Shown here: one piece after another, positions 51,941 to 61,546 of the stretch
Layout: each line of letters begins with the position of its first letter
Position numbering within the stretch: the stretch's first letter is position 1
Assembly (NCBI GenBank): GCA_900556415.1
Contig: USOU01000004.1
Coordinates: 52,026-116,025 of the forward strand
Direction: 5' to 3'
Source of the DNA: an uncultured Collinsella sp.
GTDB lineage: Bacteria > Actinomycetota > Coriobacteriia > Coriobacteriales > Coriobacteriaceae
DNA: 64,000 bases
Translations under genes and position numbers: made by a program
The notes under the pieces: model-generated
What the model was told of the DNA's origin: nothing
The model's input: the letters and a program-made list of their open reading frames with translations, nothing else
The model's database searches: none

Positions 51941-53602
51941 CTACTCGATCGAGAAGATCACGGGATAGAGCGGCTGCTCGCCACGGTGGGCATCAATCTC
52001 CAGGTCGGGCTGAGCTTCCTCGATGGCGTCGACGATCTCCTGGAAGGCCTCGTCGGACAGTTCCTCGCCGGCCAGAATCGTCAGCGCGTCGCCCTCCTCT
52101 TCCTCCTGCATACGGTTGATGCAGTCGAGGGTGACCTGTTTCACATCGGAGCCAACTACGTCGATGGAACCGGCGATGATACCCATGACGTCACCGGAGT
52201 GAATCGGAGAGCCGTCCGAGGCGCTGGAGTCGCGCACGGCGCGGGTGACCTCGCCATCGCGGACCTCGCTGATGGCGTCGACCATAGCGGCGACGGCGTC
52301 CTCGAGCTCGGAATCGGGCAGGACGGCGAACAGTGCGGAGAACGCCTGGGGAACGGTCTTAGTGGGAACGACGGCGACCTTTTTATCGGTGCAGGCAGAG
52401 GCAGCGGCCTCGGCAGCCATGCGGATGTTGCCGTTGTTGGGCAGGATGATGACCGAGGTCGCGTTGACCTGGTCGACGGCGCCCAGCAGGTCGGCGGTCG
52501 AGGGGTTCATGGTCTGGCCACCCGAGACGATCACGTCAACGCCGAGGGACTTGAGGATGTCGGCCTCGCCCGAACCGGCGGCAACGGCGACAAAGCCCAG
52601 CGCCTTGGCGGGCTCGGCAGCCTTCTCCTGGTCCTCATGAATCTTGGCGGTACGGTCGTGGGCCTCCATCTCCATGTTGTGGATAAAGACCTCGTAGATC
52701 TGACCAAGCTCCAGCATGTGCTCGAGCACCAGGTTGGGGGTGTTGGAGTGCACGTGAATCTTGTAATCGGGGTAAGCGCCCACGAGCAGCTCGCAGTCGC
52801 CCATGGAGCCCAGGAACTTAAGGCACTCGTCCTCGTCAAACGGGGTATCTGCCTTAAACAGGAACTCATTGCAGTAACGGAACTCCGAGCCCTCCCAGTC
52901 GTCATTGGCCTCGATCTCAACACGGCCAAGAGCGGCATCGCGGGCAGAGCCTGCGGAATCAAACGTAGCGGAGAAATCCTCGACAACGGTGCTGCGGCCA
53001 AGAGCGGCAGCCACAAAGTTCTCGAGGAAAATGGCAAATCCAAAGGCGCCGGAGTCGACCACGCCGTTCTCCTTCAGAACGGGCAGCAGGTCGGGCGTGC
53101 GGGCGACGGACTGGTACGCCTCGACGACGATGGCATCGAGCGCATCCTCGGCCGAGAACTTCTTCTTCTCGCACTCATCGGCCTTGGTCGAGACATCGCG
53201 CAGGACCGTGAGGATCGTGCCCTCGATGGGCTTGCGGACAGCCTGGAAGGCGACCTTGACGGCGCGACGGAAGGCGAAGGCGATATTGGCGGACGTAATG
53301 GGCTCGTCGGCAGAGACAAGGCCCTCGGCCACGCCACGCAGAATCTGCGACGTAATAACGCCGGAGTTACCGCGGGCGCCCATGAGGGAGCCGTGGGTGA
53401 TGGCGCCGGCAATGGCTTCCATGTCGGCGTCGGCAGGAAGAGCAGAAAGCTCCTTGGTCACCGAGGCGAGCGTGAGCGACATGTTAGTGCCGGTATCGCC
53501 ATCGGGTACGGGGAAGACGTTGAGCTTGTTGATCTCCTCGGCCTTGTCGGAAACGGCAGCCGCAGCGATCGGAAAACAGGTGCGAATGGTCTTTGCAATC
53601 AT
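51941..53602 (-). CDS. DAK2-domain fatty acid kinase-type protein (FakA-like)
   Basis: 553 residues: N-terminal DAK2 kinase domain with VFPVPDGDTGTNM, a middle domain and a C-terminal DegV-like/YloV region. FakA phosphorylates exogenous fatty acids together with a FakB/DegV lipid carrier. No FakB gene is visible in the window. The gene sits between an Asp23 gene and recG, the order seen in many Gram-positive bacteria (asp23-yloV-recG). Confidence 0.9.
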   Translation of the reverse strand: MIAKTIRTCFPIAAAAVSDKAEEINKLNVFPVPDGDTGTNMSLTLASVTKELSALPADADMEAIAGAITHGSLMGARGNSGVITSQILRGVAEGLVSADEPITSANIAFAFRRAVKVAFQAVRKPIEGTILTVLRDVSTKADECEKKKFSAEDALDAIVVEAYQSVARTPDLLPVLKENGVVDSGAFGFAIFLENFVAAALGRSTVVEDFSATFDSAGSARDAALGRVEIEANDDWEGSEFRYCNEFLFKADTPFDEDECLKFLGSMGDCELLVGAYPDYKIHVHSNTPNLVLEHMLELGQIYEVFIHNMEMEAHDRTAKIHEDQEKAAEPAKALGFVAVAAGSGEADILKSLGVDVIVSGGQTMNPSTADLLGAVDQVNATSVIILPNNGNIRMAAEAAASACTDKKVAVVPTKTVPQAFSALFAVLPDSELEDAVAAMVDAISEVRDGEVTRAVRDSSASDGSPIHSGDVMGIIAGSIDVVGSDVKQVTLDCINRMQEEEEGDALTILAGEELSDEAFQEIVDAIEEAQPDLEIDAHRGEQPLYPVIFSIE

Positions 53603-53629
53603 GGGTGTTAGAATCTCCGTTTTCGGATG

Positions 53630-53986
53630 CTAGTTCAGACGGCTCTTGAGCGCGTCGATGTGAATGCCGATCTTAAGGCTGGCGGGATCGATCTGGGCGA
53701 TCTCTTGCAGGGTGAAGGCAACGGAGCTCGAAAGATTGTGGCAGACGGACTTCATGTTGACGCCGTTCTCGAGCACGACGTGAAGGTCGACCGTGAGGCC
53801 GTTCTCATCGGCGGAGACAAGCACGCCCTTGCGGAGGCGCTGACCGGCAAGCAGGCGCACGCTCTCGGCGCCCTGGAGCTGCTCGGCCATACCGACGACG
53901 CCGTAGCACGTCATCGCGGCATAACCGGCAATATCGGCAATAACGTCATTCGAGACGCTCAAGCTGCCGTTAATGGTCTCAGACAC
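53630..53986 (-). CDS. Asp23/Gls24-family envelope stress protein (second copy)
   Basis: 118 residues, YloU-like member of the family adjacent to fakA. Characteristic stretches are SVSNDVIADIAGYAAMTCYG and DLHVVLENGVNM. The GTG at 53986 with AAAAGGAG upstream is the start; the longer frame has no site. Divergent from the other copy at 7451-7813, so an ancient paralog rather than a recent duplicate. Confidence 0.9.
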   Translation of the reverse strand: MSETINGSLSVSNDVIADIAGYAAMTCYGVVGMAEQLQGAESVRLLAGQRLRKGVLVSADENGLTVDLHVVLENGVNMKSVCHNLSSSVAFTLQEIAQIDPASLKIGIHIDALKSRLN

Positions 53987-54144
53987 AAGAATCTCCTTTT
54001 CTGGTGCTCGCGGCACCATGTCGTGGGAGCAATCATTGCAATATTCTACAACGACCACGCCATATTAGGGCGGCGGGGTTCACGATTACATCCTCGACAC
54101 GAAATGTTGATACGGTAACGTTCGCGACAGGCGATCGCGACATG

Positions 54145-54174
54145 AAAAAACCCGCCGCATAAGCGACGGGTTTT
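54145..54174 (-). terminator. Terminator after the tRNA-Asn genes
   Basis: AAAACCCGTCGC pairs with GCGGCGGGTTTT around a short loop, with the T-run on the minus strand. It lies just downstream of the second-transcribed tRNA. Confidence 0.82.
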
Positions 54175-54180
54175 ACAACC

Positions 54181-54255
54181 TGGCTCCCCGGGTAGGACTC
54201 GAACCTACAACAGCGCGGTTAACAGCCGCGTGCTCTACCATTGAGCTACCGAGGA
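54181..54255 (-). tRNA. tRNA-Asn(GTT), copy 1
   Basis: 75 bases including an encoded CCA end. The anticodon loop CTGTTAA gives GTT (Asn), the T arm contains GTTCGAGTC, and the acceptor stem TCCTCGG pairs with CCGGGGA (one wobble). Identical to the copy at 54290-54364. Confidence 0.96.
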
Positions 54256-54289
54256 ATTTAAAAGCCCAGCGGAATGGGCTGAGAAATTC

Positions 54290-54364
54290 TGGCTCCCCGG
54301 GTAGGACTCGAACCTACAACAGCGCGGTTAACAGCCGCGTGCTCTACCATTGAGCTACCGAGGA
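54290..54364 (-). tRNA. tRNA-Asn(GTT), copy 2
   Basis: Same 75-base sequence, anticodon GTT, encoded CCA. It is separated from the other copy by 34 bases that contain a short AGCCCA/TGGGCT hairpin. The two are probably cotranscribed and cut apart. Confidence 0.96.
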
Positions 54365-54448
54365 ATAGGTGCGTGCTCTCAAGCAACGAAGTTTATTATA
54401 CGGACGATCGGGCGAAGGGCAAGAACTTTTTTGAGAATTTTTCCGACC

Positions 54449-54504
54449 TAGTCATTGGGGACGTTCTTAAACGACTAGTCATTCAAGAACGTCCCCAATG
54501 ACTA
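54449..54504. repeat. Perfect 20-bp inverted repeat downstream of rpoD
   Basis: TAGTCATTGGGGACGTTCTT (54449-54468) and its exact complement (54485-54504) are separated by 16 bases that themselves hold another TAGTCATT. REP-like palindrome; a related GTCCCCAATG sequence occurs at the end of the MATE gene near 34174-34187. It has no clear T-run and is not needed as the rpoD terminator. Confidence 0.7.
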
Positions 54505-54522
54505 CACCCAACGACTACATGA

Positions 54523-54556
54523 AAGCGCCCTCAAGCGGATGTGCTTGAGGGCGCTT
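54523..54556 (-). terminator. Probable rpoD terminator
   Basis: AAGCGCCCTCAAGC pairs with GCTTGAGGGCGCTT around a short loop, 13-45 bases beyond the rpoD stop, with a short TTTC on the minus strand. Confidence 0.7.
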
Positions 54557-54569
54557 CTTGCTTGCGAGG

Positions 54570-55919
54570 TTAAGACTCAATATAGTCTTTGAGCTTGCTG
54601 CTGCGGCTGGGGTGACGGAGCTTGGCCAGGGTCTTAGACTCGATCTGGCGAATGCGCTCGCGCGTGACGCCAAACTCGCGACCGACCTCCTCGAGCGTGC
54701 GGGGATGTCCGTCAACAAGGCCAAAACGCAGCTCAATAACCTTGCGCTCGCGGTCGGCAAGCGAATCGAGCACCTGGGTGAGCTGTTCCTGCAGCATGGA
54801 GAAACTGGCTGCATCGGGCGGAACGATGGCCTGGGAGTCCTCGATGAAGTCGCCCAGCTGGGAATCCTCTTCCTCGCCGATAGGAGTTTCGAGCGACACG
54901 GGCTCCTGCGAAATCTTCTGGATCTCGCGGACACGGTCGGCGCTCATGTCCATTTCGGCGCCGATCTCCTCGGGGGTCGGGTCGCGGCCCAGGTCCTGAA
55001 GGAGCTGGCGCTGCACGCGGACGAGCTTGTTGATGGTCTCGACCATGTGCACGGGAATACGGATGGTACGGGCCTGGTCGGCGATAGCGCGCGTAATGGC
55101 CTGACGGATCCACCACGTGGCGTACGTGGAGAACTTAAAGCCCTTCTGGTAGTCGAACTTCTCGACGGCGCGAATCAGACCGAGGTTGCCCTCCTGGATC
55201 AGGTCCAGGAACAGCATGCCGCGACCGACGTAGCGCTTGGCGATGGAGACGACCAGACGCAGGTTGGCGCTAATGAGCGCCTGCTTGGCCTCAAGACCGA
55301 CATTCTCGATACGGGTCAGACGACGCATCTCGGAACGCGTGAGCTCAAGCTCACCCGCCTCGGCGGCCTCGAGCTTCTCGGTGGCCTCGAGACCCGCCTC
55401 GATCTTCATAGCCAGATCGACCTCTTCGGAGGCGGTCAACAGGTCGACCTTGCCGATCTCTTTGAGGTACATGCGGACGGGGTCGCCGGTCAGCATCACC
55501 GTGGAGGCGTCGATACCGCGCACGCGCGAACGCGAACGGGATGTGCGCACGGTGCGCTTCCTCTTGCTCTTGGAGGAGCCCATCTCGGCATCGGCCTGAC
55601 GGGCCATCTTGAGCTCGTGATCGTCGAGCGAGCCGGAATCGTGCTCGTCGTCATCACCAAAGTCGTCGGTATCGGTATCGTTATCGTCATCGTCGACGTC
55701 CATGGGAGCGTCGTCGTTACCGCTCGCGGAGATAATCTGGATGCCGCTGTTGCGCAGCGCGGAATACACCGCGGTGAGCTGCTCATCAGTTACATCGATA
55801 TCCTTCAGGGCGACCTGAATCTCGTCCTCGGTTACCGAAGTCCTGTTTGAGCCGTTGCCCATGAGCTTTGCAACGTAGGATTCCAGCCCAGTACCCGTGC
55901 TCTCAGTCTTTTTTGGCAC
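54570..55919 (-). CDS. rpoD: Primary sigma factor RpoD (SigA)
   Basis: Housekeeping sigma factor, 449 residues. Region 1.1-like acidic start, a long Asp-rich segment (~75-100), then region 1.2, region 2 ([37 protein letters not shown]), region 3 and region 4.2 ([20 protein letters not shown]). The likely start is the GTG at 55919 with AAGGGAG eight bases upstream; the ATG at 55934 lacks a site. Position after dnaG recalls the macromolecular-synthesis operon, although a 110-base gap separates them. Confidence 0.96.
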   Translation of the reverse strand: MPKKTESTGTGLESYVAKLMGNGSNRTSVTEDEIQVALKDIDVTDEQLTAVYSALRNSGIQIISASGNDDAPMDVDDDDNDTDTDDFGDDDEHDSGSLDDHELKMARQADAEMGSSKSKRKRTVRTSRSRSRVRGIDASTVMLTGDPVRMYLKEIGKVDLLTASEEVDLAMKIEAGLEATEKLEAAEAGELELTRSEMRRLTRIENVGLEAKQALISANLRLVVSIAKRYVGRGMLFLDLIQEGNLGLIRAVEKFDYQKGFKFSTYATWWIRQAITRAIADQARTIRIPVHMVETINKLVRVQRQLLQDLGRDPTPEEIGAEMDMSADRVREIQKISQEPVSLETPIGEEEDSQLGDFIEDSQAIVPPDAASFSMLQEQLTQVLDSLADRERKVIELRFGLVDGHPRTLEEVGREFGVTRERIRQIESKTLAKLRHPSRSSKLKDYIES

Positions 55920-56029
55920 AGATTCTCCCTTCATAGTCCACAGGACTCATTACTTTAGCACACACATTGACATCTATACCCATAATTCAGACTGGATATA
56001 GGCGCAAATACGCTGGTTGACCACAACAT

Positions 56030-58144
56030 CTAGGCCTGCTCGGCGCCCGCCGTCTCTAAACCGATCAAACGGAACGGATCCGCCACGCCACCGATCGACT
56101 TTTGGAGCTCGCGCTGGCGCTGAGAATCTTGCATCGCTTGCATCGTCAGCACACGGCGCGCCTCATCGTCGAGCGACCGGTCCTGACGTAGCTTGGCCTG
56201 CGCAGCGCGCATGCGGCGCTTAATGGTGTAGAGCTCGAGGGTATCGAGCATAAACACGATGTTCGTCTCGGTGGGGTGCTTGCTCGTCGCCGAGATGCGT
56301 CCTGCACTGACAAGCGATGCCGCCTCGGGACATACCGCGCGAGCCGCATCCATGCAGGCCGCAGGATCGGTGCCCGGGGGCGCCGCCAGTATGGCCCATG
56401 CAATCGACTCGTGACGCGGGTCAACCCAATCGATGGAGCAGATGCGATCGGCATACGAGCGGAACAGGTCGGGGTAGCTGGTGAGCATCGTCAGCAGCTC
56501 GCGCTCCCCCGCCAGCGACTTCCGCTCCAGATCGGTGAGCACGATCGGCATCGCCGGAGCTGCGGGGCCAGCCGAAGCATCGGCAACCGAAATCGCACCA
56601 TCCATCCCTGGCGGCACATCAATCGGAGGCAGGTCGTCGTCAGCCTCTACCGGCGCGGCGCCGTAGGCATCGAGCGGGACATAGTCGTACGGCTCCTCCT
56701 CCACCGGCGCAGAGGCTGACGGCGTCGCGCCCGACGCCCAAGCGCCGCGCGGCGCCCCCTGCGAACTAGACGCCCGACCGCCTGCGTTTCCAGAGCGCTC
56801 GGCCCGTGCCCTCTGGCGCTCATAGTTCTGCTCACGGCGGCGCTCTGCATCCTCGCGCTTGGCGACATCGCGAAACACGCGGCCCGAGCTCGCGCGCACG
56901 GTCTCAAGGTCCAAACCCAACAGGTCGGCAATCTGGATAAAGTACGTGTCGATCATGTAGCTGTCGCGCAGCGGATAGATAAGCGTCAGAGCATCTTCCA
57001 GCGCCTTGGCGCGACCGCCCGGCGTGGTAATATCGCTCGACTCCTGCAGCGAACGATACACGAAGTCCATGAGCGGCTCGGCGGCGTCAATGCGTTTCTG
57101 CAGCTCCTCTCCGCCGTGCGCCGTGATGAACTCCATGGGATCGTTGCCGTCGGGCAGGACCACGCAGCGAAGGTCCATCGAATCCTGCTCGATAAACTGA
57201 ATCGCGCGTCGGGCAGCCTTTTGGCCGGCGGCGTCGCCATCGAACATATATACAATGCGCTTGGCAAAACGGGTGAGCGTCTTTACATGATGTTCCGTCA
57301 GCGCCGTGCCCAGCGTGGCGACGACGTTTTTGATCCCCACCTCCCAGCAGGCGATGCAGTCGGTATAGCCCTCAACCACGATGGCGGTATTTTGCGCGAC
57401 GACAAACTCCTTGGCCCAGTTAAAGCCATAGAGGTTTCGCTTTTTATGAAACACGCTCGTCTCGGCGGTGTTGAGGTACTTAGGCTGACCGTCACCCATG
57501 ATGCGCCCGCCAAAGGCGATGTTATGCCCCTGCTCATCAAAGATGGGGAACATCACGCGGTCGTAAAAGCGGTCGGCAAGCTGTCCTCGCCCGCGGCTGA
57601 CAGCCACGTTGGCGTCGATCATCTCCTGCGGGGTAAAGCCCGCCTGCGACAGATGAGCCACCAGCATGTTGCGACCCGGCGCAAAGCCAAGACAGTAGCG
57701 GCGACAGACATCGCCGCCCATACCGCGGCTGGCAAAATACTCACGCGGACGGCCGTCCTTACCGCGCATAAGCATGGTGTGGTAGAACTGAGCCGTCTCG
57801 GCGCATAGGTCGTAGATGCGGGCACGCTTGGTACCGCGCTCGCGACGGGCACCGGTATCGTGCAGCTCAATGCCGGCACGATCGGCAAGGTAGCGAATCG
57901 ACTCGGGAAAACTCAGGTTTTCGCGCTTCATAATATAGGTGAAGACGTCGCCGCCCTCACCGCAACCAAAGCAATGCCACACCTGCGTGGCAGGGATAAT
58001 GTGAAAGGACGGCGTCTTTTCGCCATGGAAGGGGCAGCAGCCCCAAAACTCGTGACCTCGGGGCTTGAGCTCAACCGTTTCCTGCACGATGGCAACCAGG
58101 TCGGACGCAGCGCGTACCTGGTCTTTTTCCTCATCGCTAATCAC
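56030..58144 (-). CDS. dnaG: DNA primase
   Basis: Synthesises RNA primers for replication, 704 residues (a bit longer than usual). N-terminal CHC2 zinc finger WGCCPFHGEKTPSFH ... HCFGCGEGGDV. The TOPRIM domain has VVEGYTDCIACWEVGI and MFDGDAAGQKAARRA. A low-complexity Arg/Ser/Pro linker (~440-510) precedes the helicase-binding C-terminus. The start is GTG at 58144 with GGGGGTGA upstream, overlapping the ribF end by 8 bases. Confidence 0.96.
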   Translation of the reverse strand: MISDEEKDQVRAASDLVAIVQETVELKPRGHEFWGCCPFHGEKTPSFHIIPATQVWHCFGCGEGGDVFTYIMKRENLSFPESIRYLADRAGIELHDTGARRERGTKRARIYDLCAETAQFYHTMLMRGKDGRPREYFASRGMGGDVCRRYCLGFAPGRNMLVAHLSQAGFTPQEMIDANVAVSRGRGQLADRFYDRVMFPIFDEQGHNIAFGGRIMGDGQPKYLNTAETSVFHKKRNLYGFNWAKEFVVAQNTAIVVEGYTDCIACWEVGIKNVVATLGTALTEHHVKTLTRFAKRIVYMFDGDAAGQKAARRAIQFIEQDSMDLRCVVLPDGNDPMEFITAHGGEELQKRIDAAEPLMDFVYRSLQESSDITTPGGRAKALEDALTLIYPLRDSYMIDTYFIQIADLLGLDLETVRASSGRVFRDVAKREDAERRREQNYERQRARAERSGNAGGRASSSQGAPRGAWASGATPSASAPVEEEPYDYVPLDAYGAAPVEADDDLPPIDVPPGMDGAISVADASAGPAAPAMPIVLTDLERKSLAGERELLTMLTSYPDLFRSYADRICSIDWVDPRHESIAWAILAAPPGTDPAACMDAARAVCPEAASLVSAGRISATSKHPTETNIVFMLDTLELYTIKRRMRAAQAKLRQDRSLDDEARRVLTMQAMQDSQRQRELQKSIGGVADPFRLIGLETAGAEQA

Positions 58145-59144
58145 GGATGCTCACCCCCTGCTCACCCAAGTTGTGGCGAATATCGTCAATATTGCCCTCG
58201 ACGGTCGCGATCAACTCGTCCAGCGAATCGAACACGCGCGACGGACGCAGCCAGCGCGTAAACGCCAGCGAGACGGACGCGCCGTACAAGTCGCCCGCGT
58301 ACCCAATCAGATTAGCCTCCAGATGCGCCGAGGCGACATCGTCGGCATACGTCGGCGGCAGGCCCACGTTTACCGCAGCGGGCCACACGGTATCGTCGAC
58401 CAGCACAAGGCCCTCGTAAACGCCATCGGCAGGCACCTGAATGCCATCGGGCACCTGAATGTTTGCCGTGGGAAAGCCCATGTCAGAGCCCTGATGACGA
58501 CCGCCGGCAACCATGCCGCGCAGCATATAGGGACGTCCGAGCAACTCGGCGGCAAGCTCAACATGACCCTGACGCAACTCCTGGCGAATACGGGTGGCGC
58601 AGATCGTCTGGCCATCAACGCACAGAAGTTCGTGGCCATAGACATCAACACCGCGCTCGGCACCCCATACCTGCATCTCGGCAACGCCCGAGGCGCCACC
58701 GCGACCCAGCCTAAAGTCGCTGCCAACGCGAATCGAGCGAATGTCGACGACTCGCGACAGCAGTGAGAGAAAACCGACATGATCGAGTGCCGCCACCGCG
58801 GGCGTAAAAGGAACGGCGACAACCGCATCGACCCCGGTGAGAGCCAGGGCACGCAGGCGGTCGGCCGTCGTCATCAGTTTTTGAGCGGGCGAAGGACTCA
58901 CCACGACGTCCGGATCGGGATCGAAGGTGACAACAACTGCGAGGCAGTTATGGGCAAGGGCGTCGCGCACCACGGCGTCAATAAGTTCGCGGTGTCCCCG
59001 ATGAACGCCATCGAACACGCCGATGGCAATCGAGGCAGCACCTAAACGCCCGCACCCATCAAACGCGGCGGCTGGAACGACGCGCGCCTCGCCCGACTCG
59101 CCCGCGAAAAAGATACGCGCGAGCTCATGGGAGGCCAGCATCAT
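58137..59144 (-). CDS. ribF: Bifunctional riboflavin kinase / FAD synthetase
   Basis: 335 residues. N-terminal nucleotidyltransferase domain (GVFDGVHRGHRELI, then SPSPAQKLMTTADR) makes FAD from FMN. The C-terminal flavokinase domain (GSDMGFPTANIQVPDG, YEGLVLVDDTVWPAAVNVGL, HLEANLIGY) makes FMN from riboflavin. It overlaps truB by 4 bases (ATGA) and dnaG by 8. Confidence 0.95.
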   Translation of the reverse strand: MMLASHELARIFFAGESGEARVVPAAAFDGCGRLGAASIAIGVFDGVHRGHRELIDAVVRDALAHNCLAVVVTFDPDPDVVVSPSPAQKLMTTADRLRALALTGVDAVVAVPFTPAVAALDHVGFLSLLSRVVDIRSIRVGSDFRLGRGGASGVAEMQVWGAERGVDVYGHELLCVDGQTICATRIRQELRQGHVELAAELLGRPYMLRGMVAGGRHQGSDMGFPTANIQVPDGIQVPADGVYEGLVLVDDTVWPAAVNVGLPPTYADDVASAHLEANLIGYAGDLYGASVSLAFTRWLRPSRVFDSLDELIATVEGNIDDIRHNLGEQGVSIRD

Positions 59145-60073
59145 CGAACACCGCCGATTGCCTGCGGAAACACGTGCTCCATCACAAAGCGACCATCCTC
59201 AATGCGGGCAAGCGCCTTGAGCCCTCCATCGAGCACCAGCGCAAACGGCGACTTCGAAGCATCGAAGTCGACAAGCGCGCGCTCAACGGGAATACGCCTG
59301 CCGCAGAGCAGGTCATCGGCAAGGTTGCCCGGCAAGTCGACACGCGTGGCGCCCAGGGCCACGATGGGGTCCAAAGCAAAGCCAGTCGCAGACTCGGGAG
59401 AAAGTTCCTCCACCGCATGACAGACGCCAATGGAAACCACGCCGGATGCCGTCCGGCGTAGCGCGGAAATGTGTGCGGCGCTATCGCACGCACGACCCAA
59501 ATCACGAGCGAGCGCGCGGATATAGGTGCCCTTGCTCACCGAAAATGCCACGGTCCAAACACAAGCATCGCCCTCGCCGCTCATAGCGATCAAGTCGGCG
59601 GCATACACCTCGATGGGGCGCGGGGGCAGGTCAACGGCATTGCCCTCACGAGCAGACTTGTACGCGCGAACGCCGTTGACCGAGATGGCCGAGAACGCCG
59701 GCGGGACCTGCATCTGCGGCCCCAGCATGGCAGCCAGCTGTTCACGGGCGTAGGCCATGTCGTGCAGCTCGGGGGCAACGGAAACGGTGCGAACGGCCTC
59801 GCCCTCCGCATCGTCGGTATTGGTCTCGACACCAAACGAAATGTCGGCGACGTAGCTTTTCGTGTCGAGGGTGAGCATGCCCAGCAGACGCGTGGCCTGA
59901 CCCACGCCCACCACCATGACGCCGGATGCCATGGGGTCGAGCGTGCCGGCATGACCGACGCGCCGCTCATGGAGGGCGCGACGGCATTGCGAGACCACAT
60001 CGTGGGACGTGCAGCCCACCGGTTTATCGACGGCGAGCAGCATATTCAATTGAGAAGGCGTACGACGAGCCAT
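59141..60073 (-). CDS. truB: tRNA pseudouridine55 synthase
   Basis: 310 residues. The catalytic Asp lies in HAGTLDPMASGVMVVGVGQA; the N-terminal LLAVDKPVGCTSHDVVSQCR and the KGTYIRALARDLG motif confirm TruB. It modifies U55 in the T-loop of tRNAs. Order infB-rbfA-nrnA-truB-ribF is typical of actinobacteria. Confidence 0.96.
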   Translation of the reverse strand: MARRTPSQLNMLLAVDKPVGCTSHDVVSQCRRALHERRVGHAGTLDPMASGVMVVGVGQATRLLGMLTLDTKSYVADISFGVETNTDDAEGEAVRTVSVAPELHDMAYAREQLAAMLGPQMQVPPAFSAISVNGVRAYKSAREGNAVDLPPRPIEVYAADLIAMSGEGDACVWTVAFSVSKGTYIRALARDLGRACDSAAHISALRRTASGVVSIGVCHAVEELSPESATGFALDPIVALGATRVDLPGNLADDLLCGRRIPVERALVDFDASKSPFALVLDGGLKALARIEDGRFVMEHVFPQAIGGVR

Positions 60074-60088
60074 GTACCATCCAAAAAG

Positions 60089-61132
60089 TTAGAGCTCGAC
60101 GGTCACCGAAGCGGGATCCTCCCCCACCAGCTCGGCCAGCATGGGAAGTGCCACGGCGAGCGTCTCGCGAATCGTTCCGTTGTTGGTAAAGCCGGCGGCG
60201 GCATGATGCCCGCCACCGCCAAAGTTGGCAGCGATCTCGGACACATCGAGGTCTCCCTTGGAGCGCAGGTTGCCACGCACCTTGGTATCGCCGTCAATGC
60301 CCTTTAAGAACAGGCAGACCTCGACGCCCATCACCGAACGCACCACATCGACCAGACCGTCACATTCATCCGAGGTGACGCCGCAGGCCTCAAGGTCGCT
60401 CTGGTAGGCATAGCTATACGCCACGCGCCCGTGCGCGACCGTCTTGATACGGCCCATGACAATGGACTTGAGGTGCAAAAACTCGACGCGCATGCTCTGA
60501 TAGACCTCGAGTGCGACACGAGCCGGATTGGCGCCATGCGCCACCAGGCGCGAAGCAGCATGGAACGCGGCAGCATCGGCGTTCTGGTACTGGAAACGAC
60601 CGGTGTCGGTCACCAAGCCGCACAGCAAGCAGGTCGCGACGCCATCACGAGCGACAATGCCGCAATTATCCAAGAAACGGTCGATGATTATGGCGCAGGC
60701 CGCAGCATCGACACGCCTCAGACTCAGCTCGGCAAACTCCTCGCGCGCCGGATGGTGATCGAAGCACACCACATGCTTGGAGCGGCGAAGCACCTCGGCC
60801 GAGTTGTTCAGACGCTCGACAACCGGCACATCCACCGATATAAACAGGTCCGGATTGCCGGTGTACGCAGACGCGGGCACCAAGCGATCGGCACCCTCCA
60901 TAAAGCGGTAGATGCGCGGCACCGGGTCATCGTCTGCCAGCAGCAGCGCAATGTCCTTGTTGGGGAAAAACTTCATAAGCGATAAGCCCAGACCCAGCAC
61001 GGAGCCCAGGGCGTCACCATCGGGAGACGTATGTCCCGAAATCGCAATGGAGGACGCACCCTCGATGAGCTCGAGGATGCGTCGCGTAATATCTGCAGAC
61101 TCGCCAGCGGCGAGATCAGCGGAATTAGTCAT
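60089..61132 (-). CDS. DHH-family phosphoesterase (NrnA-like)
   Basis: 347 residues: DHH domain with ISGHTSPDGDALGSVLGLGL, SVDVP and FDHHP, and a DHHA1 domain with FGGGGHHAAAGF. NrnA-type proteins degrade nanoRNA and often pAp or cyclic dinucleotide breakdown products; which applies here is unknown. It overlaps the rbfA stop by 8 bases. Confidence 0.9.
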   Translation of the reverse strand: MTNSADLAAGESADITRRILELIEGASSIAISGHTSPDGDALGSVLGLGLSLMKFFPNKDIALLLADDDPVPRIYRFMEGADRLVPASAYTGNPDLFISVDVPVVERLNNSAEVLRRSKHVVCFDHHPAREEFAELSLRRVDAAACAIIIDRFLDNCGIVARDGVATCLLCGLVTDTGRFQYQNADAAAFHAASRLVAHGANPARVALEVYQSMRVEFLHLKSIVMGRIKTVAHGRVAYSYAYQSDLEACGVTSDECDGLVDVVRSVMGVEVCLFLKGIDGDTKVRGNLRSKGDLDVSEIAANFGGGGHHAAAGFTNNGTIRETLAVALPMLAELVGEDPASVTVEL

Positions 61133-61535
61133 CTAAAGCTGCCTCCTGGGCGGCATCCGCTATAGGGTAGCCGTCCTCGTCCTTTTCGATCGCCAGCGTG
61201 GCCGGAACGTTTTCCAGCGCACGCGTGATGCGCTCGGCCTCATCGGTCGAGCGATCGATGCGAAAATCGAGCTCGGGCGTGACACGCCAATCGAGCGAGC
61301 GGGCCAACAGGCTGCGAATGCGGCCCTTGGCACTGGCGAGCGCCTCCATGACCTCGTCGTAGCGGCTCGCATCGCACGACACGTACACGCGCGCGAACGA
61401 ACGGTCCACCGCGACCTCGACCGCAGTCAGGGTGACCAGGTCGAGGCGCGGATCGGAAACCTCAAAGAGCAGGATATAACCAAGCTTCTCGCGAAGCTGC
61501 TCGCCCAGTCGGCGGGTTGCCTGCGTTTGCTTCAT
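61125..61535 (-). CDS. rbfA: 30S ribosome-binding factor A
   Basis: 136 residues. A KH-like fold protein needed for 16S rRNA 5' end maturation and cold growth. Typical stretches are LGEQLREKLGYIL, DPRLDLVTLTAVEVAVDRSF and RSLLARSLDWRVTPELDFRI. A C-terminal acidic extension (~115-136) is present. It sits 11 bases after infB. Confidence 0.94.
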   Translation of the reverse strand: MKQTQATRRLGEQLREKLGYILLFEVSDPRLDLVTLTAVEVAVDRSFARVYVSCDASRYDEVMEALASAKGRIRSLLARSLDWRVTPELDFRIDRSTDEAERITRALENVPATLAIEKDEDGYPIADAAQEAALDD

Positions 61536-61546
61536 AGCGCTACCCC

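Noticed and set aside
54181..54364. Tandem tRNA-Asn copies as an attachment site or duplication scar
   Set aside because: Two identical tRNAs with a short spacer and no integrase or direct repeat beyond the tRNAs look like a normal tandem pair.
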